A stretch of 64,000 bases of DNA from Lachnospiraceae bacterium (GCA_022768465.1 JALELZ010000021.1:1-64000); one strand, 5' to 3'; positions 8,512 to 18,170 are shown, counted from the stretch's first letter. Program-made: numbers and translations. Notes: a model not told the origin generated them from the letters alone.

Positions 8512-9426
8512 TTATAAAAGCAATGTAATAAGCGGTATCGTCACTATTGAAAATATTGTTGACATTACAACTATATTCGTAGCAAATTCTGCATCCGCAT
8601 TGTATTTATCGGCCAGTATCGATGTAGCCGCTGCCGCAGGCATTGCTGCCATCACAAGTCCGATGCCAAGAACTGTAGCATCGACGTTCATCAGCTTCAT
8701 AAAAGCAAAAATAATAAGCGGGAAAACAACGAGTCTAACTATGGTAAAGCTAAAGATTGGTATGCTAATTATTTTCTTGTAATCAGCATCTGCAAGTATT
8801 GCCCCTATAACAAGCATCGATACCGGTGTTGTGCAGCTTCCCAGGCTGAGAATGCCGTTTGTGATAAATCGAGGTAAACTGATGCCGGATATTAATATGA
8901 TAAGCCCCAGAAACACCGCATCTGCCGCAGGCGTGGTCATTATTGCCTTAAATATATTTACATTCTCATTTTTCTTAAACAATGCGAGTGCAAATGTCCA
9001 CATGCATATTTCACTCGGGATAAAATATACCGAAGTATAGAGCAAACCTGTATCGCCAAAAAGCGCTCCGGCTACAGGTATGCCTATAAACGCTGTATTG
9101 GGAACTATCATGCCGTAATGCATGATTGCTTCTTTTCCCTTGCCGCAGCAACTGAATATCCTGCCTCCGAACAAAACCGTAAGTGCATGCGTCACAACGC
9201 TTATAATAAATATGTCCATGCAATTTTGCATAAGCTCCGGTGTGAAACGTTCCGTACTTAGAAATGCTCCGAGCACACTCGCAGGAAGCATAAGATTTAT
9301 TAAAAGATCCGAAATGCTGCCGCGCGATTTATCTGTGATAACACGAGTCTTATTCAGTATTATCCCTATTACGATCAGGAAAATAAGCTCCAGCTGCTGC
9401 TCGAGCATCCTATGAAAAAATACCAT
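8512..9426 (-). CDS. AEC-family permease
   Basis: The 304-residue protein is hydrophobic throughout, with about ten predicted membrane segments. It matches the auxin efflux carrier (AEC) family in the N-terminal LIFLIVIGIILNKTRVI, the internal NTAFIGIPVAGALFGDTGLLY and the C-terminal VVMSTIFSIVTIPLITLLL. Bacterial members move carboxylates such as malonate or malate, but the substrate cannot be read from sequence. The start is well supported by GGGGGAAG upstream of the ATG. A homologue lies at 62223-63170. The gene is downstream of the MATE exporter on the same strand with a 41-nt gap. Confidence 0.88.
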   Translation of the reverse strand: MVFFHRMLEQQLELIFLIVIGIILNKTRVITDKSRGSISDLLINLMLPASVLGAFLSTERFTPELMQNCMDIFIISVVTHALTVLFGGRIFSCCGKGKEAIMHYGMIVPNTAFIGIPVAGALFGDTGLLYTSVYFIPSEICMWTFALALFKKNENVNIFKAIMTTPAADAVFLGLIILISGISLPRFITNGILSLGSCTTPVSMLVIGAILADADYKKIISIPIFSFTIVRLVVFPLIIFAFMKLMNVDATVLGIGLVMAAMPAAAATSILADKYNADAEFATNIVVMSTIFSIVTIPLITLLL

Positions 9427-9467
9427 ATCTTCCCCCTTTTAATATTTTTTCATTTTAAATATTATTC

Positions 9468-10826
9468 TCAAAAAGGCTTTAATCTTAAAGCTATTATTGC
9501 CGTAATAAGCTCAGTAATCCAGAAGGCATGCCAGACTCCCTCGGGTCCGAATATACGGCTGAGTACAAATGCTGCAGGTATTATGATTATAAGATAACGG
9601 CAAAGAGACAAGATAAGTGAAGTCTTACCGTTTCCTATTCCCTCCAAAACTCCGGAAACCGTTACAGAAAGAGCTGATACTACAAATCCAAAGCAAATGA
9701 TCCTAAGCGCATGTGCTCCAGCTTCTATCGTAGACGCATTATCCGTAAACATTGCAATCAATCTGTCCGGAATCGCCAGGCAAAGCAGCATACCTACTGC
9801 CATTATAGCAGCAGCAAGTCCGAGCGTAAGGAGACTGACATCGCGTACTCTTTTTTCCTCTCCGGCACCATGGTTATAGCCGACTATAGGTCTTATTCCC
9901 TGAATGATTCCGTTAGCCGGAAGGTAAAGGAAGGTCTGGAGTTTATAATAAACTCCGAGAACCATAACATAGCTCTGAGACCATGCCGCAAGTATAGCAT
10001 TTAATGACGATATAAGTATAGAAGGAAGTGCAAGATTTAATGAAGCCGGAATGCCTACAGAATATATCCTGAATGCCACAGATTCCCTGCTTGTGAGATC
10101 ATTTTTAATGACCGACGGCCTCAGATATTCCTTAAGTCTGATATCTACAGGAAGAGGCTTTATATATCCTGCTGACACGTAGAGCACAAATGCAATAAAC
10201 TGTCCGAGTCCTGTCGCAAGCGCTGCTCCCTCTATGCCCATTTGCGGAAACGGCCCTATACCGAAAATAAGTATAGGATCCATTATTATATTGAAAATGG
10301 CTCCTGCCAGCATACAGAGCATGGTCTCCGTCATTCGTCCCGCAGCCTGAAGCACCTTTTCTGCATGCATACCCATACTGAACGCAGGTGAAAAGAGGAA
10401 CACTATAAATGCATATCTGAAGCCAAGGTCTACTATCTCTTTGTCAGATGTAAACATTTTGAGAAAGGTGCCGACTATGGCAATGCAAACAGCACCTAGT
10501 ATAAGTCCGTGCATGAACGAAAAAATATATCCGAGAGTTGTTGCGGCATCCGCTTCTCTTTTTTTCTGTGCTCCTAAGAAAAAGGATATTGCGGCGCAGC
10601 TTCCGACGCCAAAGCCTATTGCAACGGCATTTACAAGATTTTGCAGTGGAAATACAAGTGAGATCGCAGTCATCGCATTCTCACTGATCTTTGCAACAAA
10701 ATAGCTGTCAACAATGTTGTAAAGTGCATTTACCATCATTGACAGGACCATCGGCAATGACATGGATAAGACAAGCCTTGTGATTGGCTGTTCCTTCATA
10801 AATGTCTGGTTGTTTGTATTCGACAT
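9468..10826 (-). CDS. MATE-family efflux transporter
   Basis: A multidrug and toxin extrusion exporter with about twelve membrane segments. Family signatures include PMVLSMMVNALYNIVDSYFVAKI near the N-terminus, a second-half repeat beginning ASLNLALPSILISSLNAILA, and NGIIQGIRPIVGYNHGAGEEKRV. I start it at MSNTNNQTFMKEQPITRL, preceded by AGGGAG, rather than 36 codons upstream. That gives 452 aa, normal for the family. Two hairpins lie in the upstream region. The ligand is unknown. Confidence 0.9.
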   Translation of the reverse strand: MSNTNNQTFMKEQPITRLVLSMSLPMVLSMMVNALYNIVDSYFVAKISENAMTAISLVFPLQNLVNAVAIGFGVGSCAAISFFLGAQKKREADAATTLGYIFSFMHGLILGAVCIAIVGTFLKMFTSDKEIVDLGFRYAFIVFLFSPAFSMGMHAEKVLQAAGRMTETMLCMLAGAIFNIIMDPILIFGIGPFPQMGIEGAALATGLGQFIAFVLYVSAGYIKPLPVDIRLKEYLRPSVIKNDLTSRESVAFRIYSVGIPASLNLALPSILISSLNAILAAWSQSYVMVLGVYYKLQTFLYLPANGIIQGIRPIVGYNHGAGEEKRVRDVSLLTLGLAAAIMAVGMLLCLAIPDRLIAMFTDNASTIEAGAHALRIICFGFVVSALSVTVSGVLEGIGNGKTSLILSLCRYLIIIIPAAFVLSRIFGPEGVWHAFWITELITAIIALRLKPF

Positions 10827-10849
10827 GCTTTGTTTTCTCCCTATATATA

Positions 10850-10921
10850 AAAATCGCCGCACAGTCATCCGTATTTCAGAATCACTGTGTGGCGAAAAGT
10901 AATGCCGCAGCCCGGCGGCAC
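10850..10921 (-). terminator. Tandem hairpins between the lysR remnant and the MATE gene
   Basis: On the minus strand TGCCGC-CGGGCT-GCGGCA is followed by CGCCACACAGT...ACTGTGCGGCG and then ATTTTTATATA. The second hairpin plus T-tract looks like an intrinsic terminator. It may end transcription from the lysR remnant or act as an attenuator for the MATE gene. No known riboswitch class was recognised. Confidence 0.55.
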
Positions 10922-10970
10922 CAGAAAAATCCACAAATTGTTTTAGTATTAAAATTCCATGATTATTCTA

Positions 10971-11577
10971 TCAGCTCTGATTCCTATAATCAATATAAGG
11001 AATAAATCTTTTAAGCGCTGCCGATTGTGCGCCTCCGCTTTTTCTCGCAATACCTATAGTTCTGAAGGTTGGTTTGCTGAGAGGCTTTATAACGATATCA
11101 TACGGTAAACGCTTAAGTATCAGCCTTGGAAGTATGCTTATCCCTATACCCTGCTCAACCATAGACATGATCGTATAGTCATCCCAGGTGGTAAATCTTA
11201 CATTAAGCTTTAAATCATTTTCCTTAAGAAAGTCAGCAATCTCAACTCTTCCGTTTTTCTCAAGCAAAATAAACGGCTCAGCCTCTAACTTTTCTATCGG
11301 AAAGCATGGCTGCTCATCACCGTCAAACGGGTGATCCTTCGGAATTATTGCAACAAATTCATCCTTTTCAAGCTCTTTTGTAATAAATGCATCGCGCATC
11401 GGAAGCTCTACAAAACCAAAATCTATCCTGCCTTCATTTATCCATGCTTCGATTTCATCGAAATCTCCAAGAAGTATCTCATACTCTATATTTGGATAAT
11501 CCTTATGAAAACGCTTTATTATCCCCGGCAGCCAGTTCTGCGCCGCACTTGCAAAGCTGCCCGTTGCCGCTGTATCA
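10971..11577 (-). pseudogene. LysR-type regulator, 3' remnant (effector domain only)
   Basis: The frame stays open upstream of the Met chosen in the ORF track. It reads IDTAATGSFASAAQNWLPGIIKRF... through VEQGIGISILPRLIL to the stop, which is the co-inducer-binding domain of a LysR-type regulator. About 200 residues remain. The N-terminal helix-turn-helix and linker helix (about 90 residues) are missing. Homology ends abruptly near 11577, exactly where an eamA remnant begins on the other strand. LysR genes often lie divergently from a transporter they control, so one deletion removing both 5' ends and the shared promoter is the simplest explanation. The product would lack DNA binding. Confidence 0.85.
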
Positions 11578-11760
11578 ATGCTTGGTTATCTTGAGCCGCT
11601 TTCATCAGTTATATTTGCAGTGATCCTGCTGCATGAGACAATGACTCCTGCAGAGCTTATCGGCGCAGTTTTGATTCTTTCAGCCTCTGCCGCATCAGAG
11701 CTCCTTCCTAAAAAAGCTCCTGCAGTAAATCGAAATATTGCTGTGCAAAAGTCACTTTAA
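11578..11760 (+). pseudogene. EamA/DMT-family transporter, 3' remnant
   Basis: The 60-residue frame LGYLEPLSSVIFAVILLHETMTPAELIGAVLI matches the last two membrane helices of EamA (drug/metabolite transporter) proteins, which are normally about 290 aa with ten helices. The first four fifths are absent. No ribosome-binding site or promoter of its own was seen. It abuts the lysR remnant head to head, as the other half of the deletion scar. Confidence 0.85.
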
Positions 11761-11880
11761 GTTCATCTTTAGTTTAAATCATTAAAAATATCTGTCGATA
11801 TTAACATATGCTTTATATAATTAATTTATTTGTGCTAAAATCATTACGTTTTTCAGATAAGCACAAAGTAAAGGAATTGA

Positions 11881-13845
11881 ATGTTGACAGGAGTATTTAA
11901 TAAGCGTGATACCGAAGTGACGGTATCTGCTGCCGATAAAAGCAAAACCGCTTTAATAAAAAAATTTATAGGAATTCTTGGGCTTATTATTATGCCCGTT
12001 GTTTCCTATGTTCTTTTTGAATCCGTAACTGGAAATCTCCATTCTATAATTTGGCAAAAGGCAATTCTCAACATATGCTTCAGCTATTGTATTTATCTGC
12101 TGCTTTTTGCCGTTTCAGGAACGACTCGTTTCAGTATTCCCTTTGCCTCGATACTGCTTGTTATTATTTCGATGGCAGAGGCCTTTGTTGTGCAGTTTAG
12201 AGACAGGCCTATCATGTACTGGGATATCTTAGCCTTAAAAACCGCGCTTACTGTAACTCAGAACTACACCTTTGTTTTGTCTGAGCAGATGATAAAGTCA
12301 ATTGCGGTAACAGCAGTATCAAATATCATACTCTTTTTCTTTCCGTTTAGTCTCAAAGGCCTTAAGCAAAGACTTATCGGATTTGCTTCATCTGCTGTTT
12401 GCATAGGCTGCTTTATATCATTTTTCTTCAGCTATCTCATGCCAACAAAGAATTATGAAATAAATGTTTGGGATCTCAACAGCACCTATGAAGAAGGCGG
12501 TTATCTTCTTTCTACGGCGATTTCTGCCAAATATGTTGTTGCAAAAGCCCCTTCTGGCTACAGTCATGCTAAGCTCGAAGAGATAATAAATGCTGTTGAA
12601 TCCAATCAATCTTCAGCTGAAAATGCAGATAGCTCTGAATTTGCTGAAATGACATATTCTGACAATGCTTCAGCTCAGGGTAATATTTTAACCGTCGCGG
12701 CAAATACCGGCATTCAGCCTGTCAACATTATCTGCATAATGAATGAAAGCTTTTCCGATCTAAGTACTGCCGGAGAATTTACTACTAATACCGACTATAT
12801 GCCGTTTTGGCATAGTCTCACTGAAAATACTATCCGCGGAAGTCTCTGCGTCCCGGTTTTTGGTTCCATGACTAGCAATACAGAATACGAATTTCTGACC
12901 GGAGATTCAATCTCCATACTGCCGTTTGGCTCAAATGCATATCAGTTTAATGTCAATTCCGGCGCAACCTCTCTTGTAAGCACACTCAAGGATCAGAGAT
13001 ATTACTCTGTTGCAATGCACCCGTATCCAGCTGAAAACTGGAACAGAAATACCTGCTATAAGGACTTCGGTTTTGACGAATTTTATGATATTGAATACTA
13101 TGAGGGCAGTGAAGAATTAAGAAACTATGTCAGTGACAAGGCTGACTTCGATAAGCTGATAGAACAGGTTGAAAATAAGTCTGATCCGAATGATAAGCTG
13201 TTTATATTTAATGTCACCATGCAAAATCACGGCGGCTACTCACAAAGCTTTGACAATTTCGAGCAGGAAGTGTGGCTTACAGGCGATATGGAAGGAAAAT
13301 ATCCTCAGACTGACCGCTATCTTTCATTAGTAAAGAAATCAGATGAGGCTTTTGAATATCTGCTCGACTACTTTAAACAATGCGATGAACCGACAATGAT
13401 AGTTATGTTCGGTGATCATCAGCCTGCCGTAGAGGATGAGTTTTTTGATGAGCTTGCCGGAATGCCAAGCTCAGAGGTTCCTACCGCCGATAAGCTTATA
13501 TGGTATCAGACACCTTTTGTGATATGGACAAACTATGAACAGCCTTCGGAAGATCTCGGAAAGCTTAGTTCTATGTATCTTTCCTCATATATACTTAAAG
13601 CTTCCGGCCTTAGTATGACTCCTTACAACAATTTCCTTTTATCACTTTCTGAGGATGTACCGGTCATTCATCCAAATGGCTGCTATGATTCAAATGGAAA
13701 CTATTATTATTGGGGTAAAGCTGAATCAGAAAGATGCCCTTACGGAGAAGAAATCCTTGACTATAAATATCTGGCTTATAACCACAGTCTGGATTCAAAG
13801 AAATATACTAAAGCCTTTGTCATTGATGACAACAGTGACGATTGA
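11881..13845 (+). CDS. LtaS-family phosphoglycerol transferase/sulfatase-like membrane enzyme
   Basis: The 654-aa protein has an N-terminal membrane domain of about five helices (residues about 28-190) followed by an extracellular alkaline-phosphatase/sulfatase-fold domain. Family landmarks are NIICIMNESFSD with a metal-binding Glu, GSMTSNTEYEFLTG with the catalytic Thr, MQNHGGY and MFGDHQP. This matches lipoteichoic acid synthase-like enzymes, which transfer glycerol phosphate from phosphatidylglycerol to surface polymers. Whether it makes a teichoic acid or modifies another glycan cannot be told. AAAGGA precedes the ATG by 6 nt. It stands alone, with a terminator at 13926-13962. Confidence 0.88.
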   Translation: MLTGVFNKRDTEVTVSAADKSKTALIKKFIGILGLIIMPVVSYVLFESVTGNLHSIIWQKAILNICFSYCIYLLLFAVSGTTRFSIPFASILLVIISMAEAFVVQFRDRPIMYWDILALKTALTVTQNYTFVLSEQMIKSIAVTAVSNIILFFFPFSLKGLKQRLIGFASSAVCIGCFISFFFSYLMPTKNYEINVWDLNSTYEEGGYLLSTAISAKYVVAKAPSGYSHAKLEEIINAVESNQSSAENADSSEFAEMTYSDNASAQGNILTVAANTGIQPVNIICIMNESFSDLSTAGEFTTNTDYMPFWHSLTENTIRGSLCVPVFGSMTSNTEYEFLTGDSISILPFGSNAYQFNVNSGATSLVSTLKDQRYYSVAMHPYPAENWNRNTCYKDFGFDEFYDIEYYEGSEELRNYVSDKADFDKLIEQVENKSDPNDKLFIFNVTMQNHGGYSQSFDNFEQEVWLTGDMEGKYPQTDRYLSLVKKSDEAFEYLLDYFKQCDEPTMIVMFGDHQPAVEDEFFDELAGMPSSEVPTADKLIWYQTPFVIWTNYEQPSEDLGKLSSMYLSSYILKASGLSMTPYNNFLLSLSEDVPVIHPNGCYDSNGNYYYWGKAESERCPYGEEILDYKYLAYNHSLDSKKYTKAFVIDDNSDD

Positions 13846-13925
13846 CATTTTTATTATATCAACATGACCAACATCAAAATTTAGATTGTCATTTTTTATT
13901 TTTACCGAGAATTCTATAATCTATG

Positions 13926-13962
13926 AAAAAGTCTGTCGTACATAGATATGGCAGGCTTTTTT
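13926..13962 (+). terminator. Terminator of the LtaS-like gene
   Basis: Stem AAAAAGTCTGTC/GGCAGGCTTTTTT about 80 nt after the stop. The rest of the stretch to 14217 is AT-rich and contains two similar segments, GCTGCTTTAATAATTG and GCTGCTTTATTACTTG. No clear promoter or riboswitch was found there. Confidence 0.75.
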
Positions 13963-14217
13963 CAAATTCTTTATAAATTACGGCTGCTTTAATAATTGTA
14001 AATGTTTTTTAATTGCAGCTGCTTTATTACTTGCAGCTCACAGTCCATGCTGTATCAAATCAAACAAAAAACAGTTCAGAACTGCAATAATATTTTTTTT
14101 ATACAAAGTTTTTCAAAATATTTGTTAATTTTTTTTATCTTAAAACATTGAGGTTTTTAATAATTAGTAATATAAATAATTGTATACAAAAAACTATTGT
14201 CACTAGGGGGAAAAGAA

Positions 14218-15720
14218 ATGGTTAATTTTTTAAACTCACTCAATAACTTCCTTTGGGGTCTGCCGCTTCTTATTGTGGTAATCATGATAGCGCTGTACTT
14301 TACAGCAAGATCAGGATTCTTCACTGTATCACATTTCGGTTATATCTTAAAGAACACGCTCGGTAGTCTCACAAGTAAGGAGGCCAATACCAAAAAGGAA
14401 GGCCAGGTTTCACCGTTTGAGGCTGTCTGCGTTGCTATCGGAGGTTGTGTTGGAGGTGCCAACATCTCAGGTGTTGCTACAGCTATCGCAACCGGCGGTC
14501 CTGGTGCTATTTTCTGGATGTGGGTATATGCTTTCTTCGGAATGATGTTAAAATTAGCTGAGATTGCTCTCGGCTGCTACTATCGTTCACAGGATGAGAA
14601 GGGTAACTACTACGGCGGTGCTCAGTACTATATCGAAAAAGGTATAGGTCGTGAAATGGGCAAAACAAAATTTGCTGCTGCTTTCAGTGTTCTTTTCTGC
14701 CTTGCATTCATCTTCCAGGCTATTCAGGGTTCTCAGGGCTATAACATTGCAGAGACTCTTAATATGGCCTTTGGCTGGAACATGATCGTTGTTACTTTAG
14801 TCTACTCTCTTTTCGTAGTATGGGTAATATGGAATGGTACTCCTCATATCAGTATGGTTGCTTCTAGGGCCGTACCTTTCATGTGTATCATTTATCTTTT
14901 AGGCGGAATCGCGATAATTATTTTTAATATTAATCAGGTTCCTGCAGCTATTGTAAGTATCTTTAAGGACGCATTCACAGGACATGCTGCTGTCGGCGGA
15001 TTTATCGGAGCATCAGTTGCACAGGCTATCAGACAGGGTGTCAACAGATCTGTAAACTCTAACGAAGCCGGCATGGGTTCATCACCATTGGTACACGGTT
15101 CTGCCGATACAGTACATCCTATTCGTCAGGGTATGTGGGGATCATTCGAGGTATTCATTGATACTCTTGTTGTATGCTCAATAACAGCTCTTGCTGTAGT
15201 TACTTCAGGCGCATGGACTTCAGGTTCAAAGGGTGTAACTCTTACTATTGAGGCATTCTCAACAGTATTCGGACCATTTGCTCAGTACTATATCGCTATA
15301 CTTATTATCCTTTTCGGCTTCACTACGACTGCAGGATATTTCGTATACTATCAGAATCTTATTGCATACCTGCTTCGCAAGAACCCTAAGGTAAGAGACA
15401 GAGTTATCACCTTCTTCAAGCTGTGGTTCCCATTATGGAATGTGCCTATCGTTGCTTTCATTACACTTACAAACAATGATGCCGAGCTCTTCTGGACTAT
15501 TGTTTCAATTGTTACAATATTCCCGACAATTATAAACCTGATTGCACTTGTGCTTTTACACAACAAGTTCTTCACAATATTCAGGGATTACAAGGCTCGC
15601 TACTTCGGAGAAGGTACTCCTGAGCTTAAGTATGTATTCTACGAGGATGATCCTGCTGTATTCGCAGAAGAGGAAGCAATCAGAAAAGAAGTTCGCAGAA
15701 TAGCTGCAGAACACAAATAA
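14218..15720 (+). CDS. Alanine/glycine:cation symporter (AGCS family)
   Basis: A 500-residue sodium- or proton-coupled amino acid importer with about eleven membrane segments. AGCS signatures include AVCVAIGGCVGGANISGVATAI, GGPGAIFWMWVYAFFGM and RSVNSNEAGMGSSP, the last carrying the conserved substrate-site Asn/Glu region. I start at MVNFLNSLNNF, preceded by a strong TAGGGGG, not at the TTG seven codons earlier. The substrate is probably alanine or glycine by family. It is monocistronic and ends at a bidirectional terminator. Confidence 0.93.
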   Translation: MVNFLNSLNNFLWGLPLLIVVIMIALYFTARSGFFTVSHFGYILKNTLGSLTSKEANTKKEGQVSPFEAVCVAIGGCVGGANISGVATAIATGGPGAIFWMWVYAFFGMMLKLAEIALGCYYRSQDEKGNYYGGAQYYIEKGIGREMGKTKFAAAFSVLFCLAFIFQAIQGSQGYNIAETLNMAFGWNMIVVTLVYSLFVVWVIWNGTPHISMVASRAVPFMCIIYLLGGIAIIIFNINQVPAAIVSIFKDAFTGHAAVGGFIGASVAQAIRQGVNRSVNSNEAGMGSSPLVHGSADTVHPIRQGMWGSFEVFIDTLVVCSITALAVVTSGAWTSGSKGVTLTIEAFSTVFGPFAQYYIAILIILFGFTTTAGYFVYYQNLIAYLLRKNPKVRDRVITFFKLWFPLWNVPIVAFITLTNNDAELFWTIVSIVTIFPTIINLIALVLLHNKFFTIFRDYKARYFGEGTPELKYVFYEDDPAVFAEEEAIRKEVRRIAAEHK

Positions 15721-15782
15721 GCCGATTTTAGCTTATTTAAGCTAATCATTATTATCAAACCCACCTTGACCACATTGGTCGC

Positions 15783-15830
15783 AAAAAGCTGCTGCCGGAT
15801 GGAGCTTACCACCCTGACAGCAGCTTTTTG
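15783..15830. terminator. Bidirectional terminator
   Basis: AAAAAGCTGCTG (15783-15794) pairs with CAGCAGCTTTTT (15818-15829). T-runs flank both sides, so it can end the symporter transcript and the convergent methyltransferase transcript. Confidence 0.8.
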
Positions 15831-15840
15831 TATATGATTA

Positions 15841-16428
15841 TTATTTCTTTCTAAGTATTACATTATCCCACACAATATCTCGTTTTAAGCTGTCTGCCGT
15901 CTTCCAATATCTAACTCTTTCAAACATAGGGTTCTCGGACAATATACGTTCAAGCTTTGTGTTATCGAAGCTAAGATACCATCTTCCTGCCTCATCATAA
16001 CCATCTTTAATTCCGGCCTTCATTGAAAAATAAATTACTCCGGATGATGACAGACATTTTTCTGCGCGTTTAAAAAACTCGAAAAATTCCTTATCTTTGA
16101 GATGCAGAAGCGATGCGCAGGCCCATATTCCGCCATATGTATACATCGGCTTCCAATCTATGATATCCTGACATTTAACGCATATCTCTGTATATTCTTC
16201 AGCTGCCTGACAGATCTCCTGAGAAGCATCTATACCATCAACAGTATAGCCCAGCTCATCAAATATCTTCATGTCTCGACCGCCGCCGCAGCCAATGTCC
16301 ATAAGTCTTGCTCCAGGTTCAATAAAATTCAGAAATATACTTCTTATATCGTGCATATTAACGTATCTGGTCTTATCCGAATACTCTGCCGCATGAGTAT
16401 CGTAATAAGCAATCGTAGATTTATCCAT
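15841..16428 (-). CDS. Class I SAM-dependent methyltransferase
   Basis: A 195-aa Rossmann-fold methyltransferase. The SAM-binding motif I is ARLMDIGCGGGRDMKIF, motif II is the acidic VDGIDAS, and the post-motif region is WACASLLHLKD. Small proteins of this type include TehB-like and small-molecule methylases; the substrate is unknown. AGGAGCTGACCTAAGTTATG supports the start. It follows the last Tad gene by 73 nt on the same strand without a clear terminator, so read-through is possible, but a pilus role is not implied. Confidence 0.82.
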   Translation of the reverse strand: MDKSTIAYYDTHAAEYSDKTRYVNMHDIRSIFLNFIEPGARLMDIGCGGGRDMKIFDELGYTVDGIDASQEICQAAEEYTEICVKCQDIIDWKPMYTYGGIWACASLLHLKDKEFFEFFKRAEKCLSSSGVIYFSMKAGIKDGYDEAGRWYLSFDNTKLERILSENPMFERVRYWKTADSLKRDIVWDNVILRKK

Positions 16429-16501
16429 AACTTAGGTCAGCTCCTATCTATCTGATTCTGCCATAAATATAATGACTTATAATTTACAATTGTAGTATAG
16501 T

Positions 16502-17650
16502 TCAGCTGTTTGTGCACGATTTTCTTTTTTCAGCTAAGCTCCCTATAATAAAATACAGAGCTGTGCACACTGCAAAGATCACGTATATAGGAAACGTTCT
16601 TTTGACAGTCTCCATCCCCTTCAAAACGTATACAGTAACAAGACCTGCCAGCATTATAAGCTGAGTTATTATTATTTTTGTTAATAGTTCTCCGCCGATG
16701 CTTTTATCAGAATTATCATCCACATCGGCTGCGATTTGATTTTCATCTAAATTATATGAGTTATTTCCTGCCGAATCCATATTTTTACGGAAACTTCTGT
16801 TAACTGTAAATTCATCCGGCTGATCATAATCGTAATAATTCCTATCATCGTTTAAATCTTCTATTCTTAGTTCTGACTTATAACCATCCTCTGAAAATCC
16901 GTCATTATAACTACTATATTTATCAGCTTCTCTTTCCTCAGCCGGACGAGCTGCATTTATTTCTTCTGCGTTCAGCATATCTAAGCGCTCGCTTTTTGAA
17001 TATGCTATCTTAGCATCATTACTTTTTTCTTCCGTATTTGAATTCTCTATTTTCGCAGTCTCAAAACCTTCTGAAGCATTTCTTATATTTTTTGAGATTT
17101 CCTTTTTAACCATTATTTCTGTCATAATGTCACAAAATCTGCAATTCGGTTTGCTGGCTGCTTTAACCAATCTCAAGCAAAGCAATATTGCTTCGTTATC
17201 AGCTTCCTCTGCACACATAAGCATTTGCAGAAGTAAGGCTTTCAAGGCTTCCTCATATTCGGAAATATCTGTTGCTAAGGGATATGCACAAAAATGCAGT
17301 CTTCCATCCAACTTATCAACAAAAATATGGTCTGTACACAGCATTAGATTAAGCTCTGATAAAAGAAATCTGTCAAGAAGCATGACTGCATTATTAACCT
17401 GCAAAAGCATTGATATAATCATTTCTTTGTTAAATGCTCTGCTATGAATATATTCTTTCAAAGTCTCACAGCCTGTTATGTTATAACTTAAAACTCTTGC
17501 TCCTTTTGACACAGATACCACCGGTCTTATTAAACGATCATCCGGAATTGAACAAAGCATATTTAATTCTAATTCATCTGTATCTGCTGTTAGCTCTGCT
17601 GCAAGATATTTGCCGCTGCTCTCGGTTTTCATCCAGATTTTATGGTTCAT
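16502..17650 (-). CDS. Tad-locus protein with N-terminal DUF6382-like domain
   Basis: A 382-aa protein. Residues of about 1-185 (KIWMKTESSGKYLAAEL...LNLMLCTDHIFVDKLDGRLHFCAYP) resemble the DUF6382 domain found at the start of FHA proteins next to Tad pilus genes in this lineage. I recall this family rather than having searched for it. A long acidic low-complexity linker follows (about 190-320), then two membrane helices near the C-terminus. No FHA domain is visible, unlike many relatives, so the architecture is unusual. The start overlaps the upstream TadE-like gene by 11 nt. It is the last gene of the Tad operon. Confidence 0.7.
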   Translation of the reverse strand: MNHKIWMKTESSGKYLAAELTADTDELELNMLCSIPDDRLIRPVVSVSKGARVLSYNITGCETLKEYIHSRAFNKEMIISMLLQVNNAVMLLDRFLLSELNLMLCTDHIFVDKLDGRLHFCAYPLATDISEYEEALKALLLQMLMCAEEADNEAILLCLRLVKAASKPNCRFCDIMTEIMVKKEISKNIRNASEGFETAKIENSNTEEKSNDAKIAYSKSERLDMLNAEEINAARPAEEREADKYSSYNDGFSEDGYKSELRIEDLNDDRNYYDYDQPDEFTVNRSFRKNMDSAGNNSYNLDENQIAADVDDNSDKSIGGELLTKIIITQLIMLAGLVTVYVLKGMETVKRTFPIYVIFAVCTALYFIIGSLAEKRKSCTNS

Positions 17651-18065
17651 TATCCGCTATCTCCTCTAAAACAGTAAGCTTTCGCATAAATGTATGAGGG
17701 GAGAATCCTTTATCCTCATATGTCCTGACTCCTTCTTCACCACTTATACTTACAACACTTCCATCTTTATACTTTTCAAGAGAAAGCTGATATTTTCTTC
17801 CTGAAAACAGCCCATCCATTCTTTTGGCTCCGTATCTTTCCGCAGTATCAGTATCAGAATCATCCAGCATATGTCCATATATTTCTGCTGCCTCATTCGC
17901 GGCTAAATCAGCAGTCACAATATCATGAAGCTTATATGAAAAAAGTATCATGCCTACCAATGCAATTATTACTGTCGGCATGACAACCGCAGCCTCTATT
18001 GAAAAGCCGGCATCAAGCCTTCTTGTTTTTCTGTCTATAGATTGTATTGCTCCTTTTCCCTTCAT
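17640..18065 (-). CDS. TadE-like pseudopilin
   Basis: About 142 aa. A short basic cytoplasmic segment ends in AGFSIEAAVVMPTVIIALVGMILF, the processing site and hydrophobic helix typical of TadE-type minor pilins, with the Glu five residues after the Gly. The remainder is a small extracytoplasmic domain. Such proteins are cleaved by a prepilin peptidase and join or initiate the Tad fibre. I start at the ATG for MKGKGAIQS instead of the TTG two codons earlier. The end overlaps the DUF6382 gene. Confidence 0.8.
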   Translation of the reverse strand: MKGKGAIQSIDRKTRRLDAGFSIEAAVVMPTVIIALVGMILFSYKLHDIVTADLAANEAAEIYGHMLDDSDTDTAERYGAKRMDGLFSGRKYQLSLEKYKDGSVVSISGEEGVRTYEDKGFSPHTFMRKLTVLEEIADNEP

Positions 18066-18170
18066 TATCAACTTCCATTCCGATTAGCTTCCTCAGTTTG
18101 CTTGTTGTCCTCTTTGTTTTTATAGCTTTTAAAATTTTCCCGGGTTTTATTATCCGTAATATACATGCCT

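Noticed and set aside
13963-14217. Possible glycine riboswitch before the alanine/glycine symporter
   Set aside because: No conserved glycine-aptamer core was found; only AT-rich sequence and two similar 16-bp segments.
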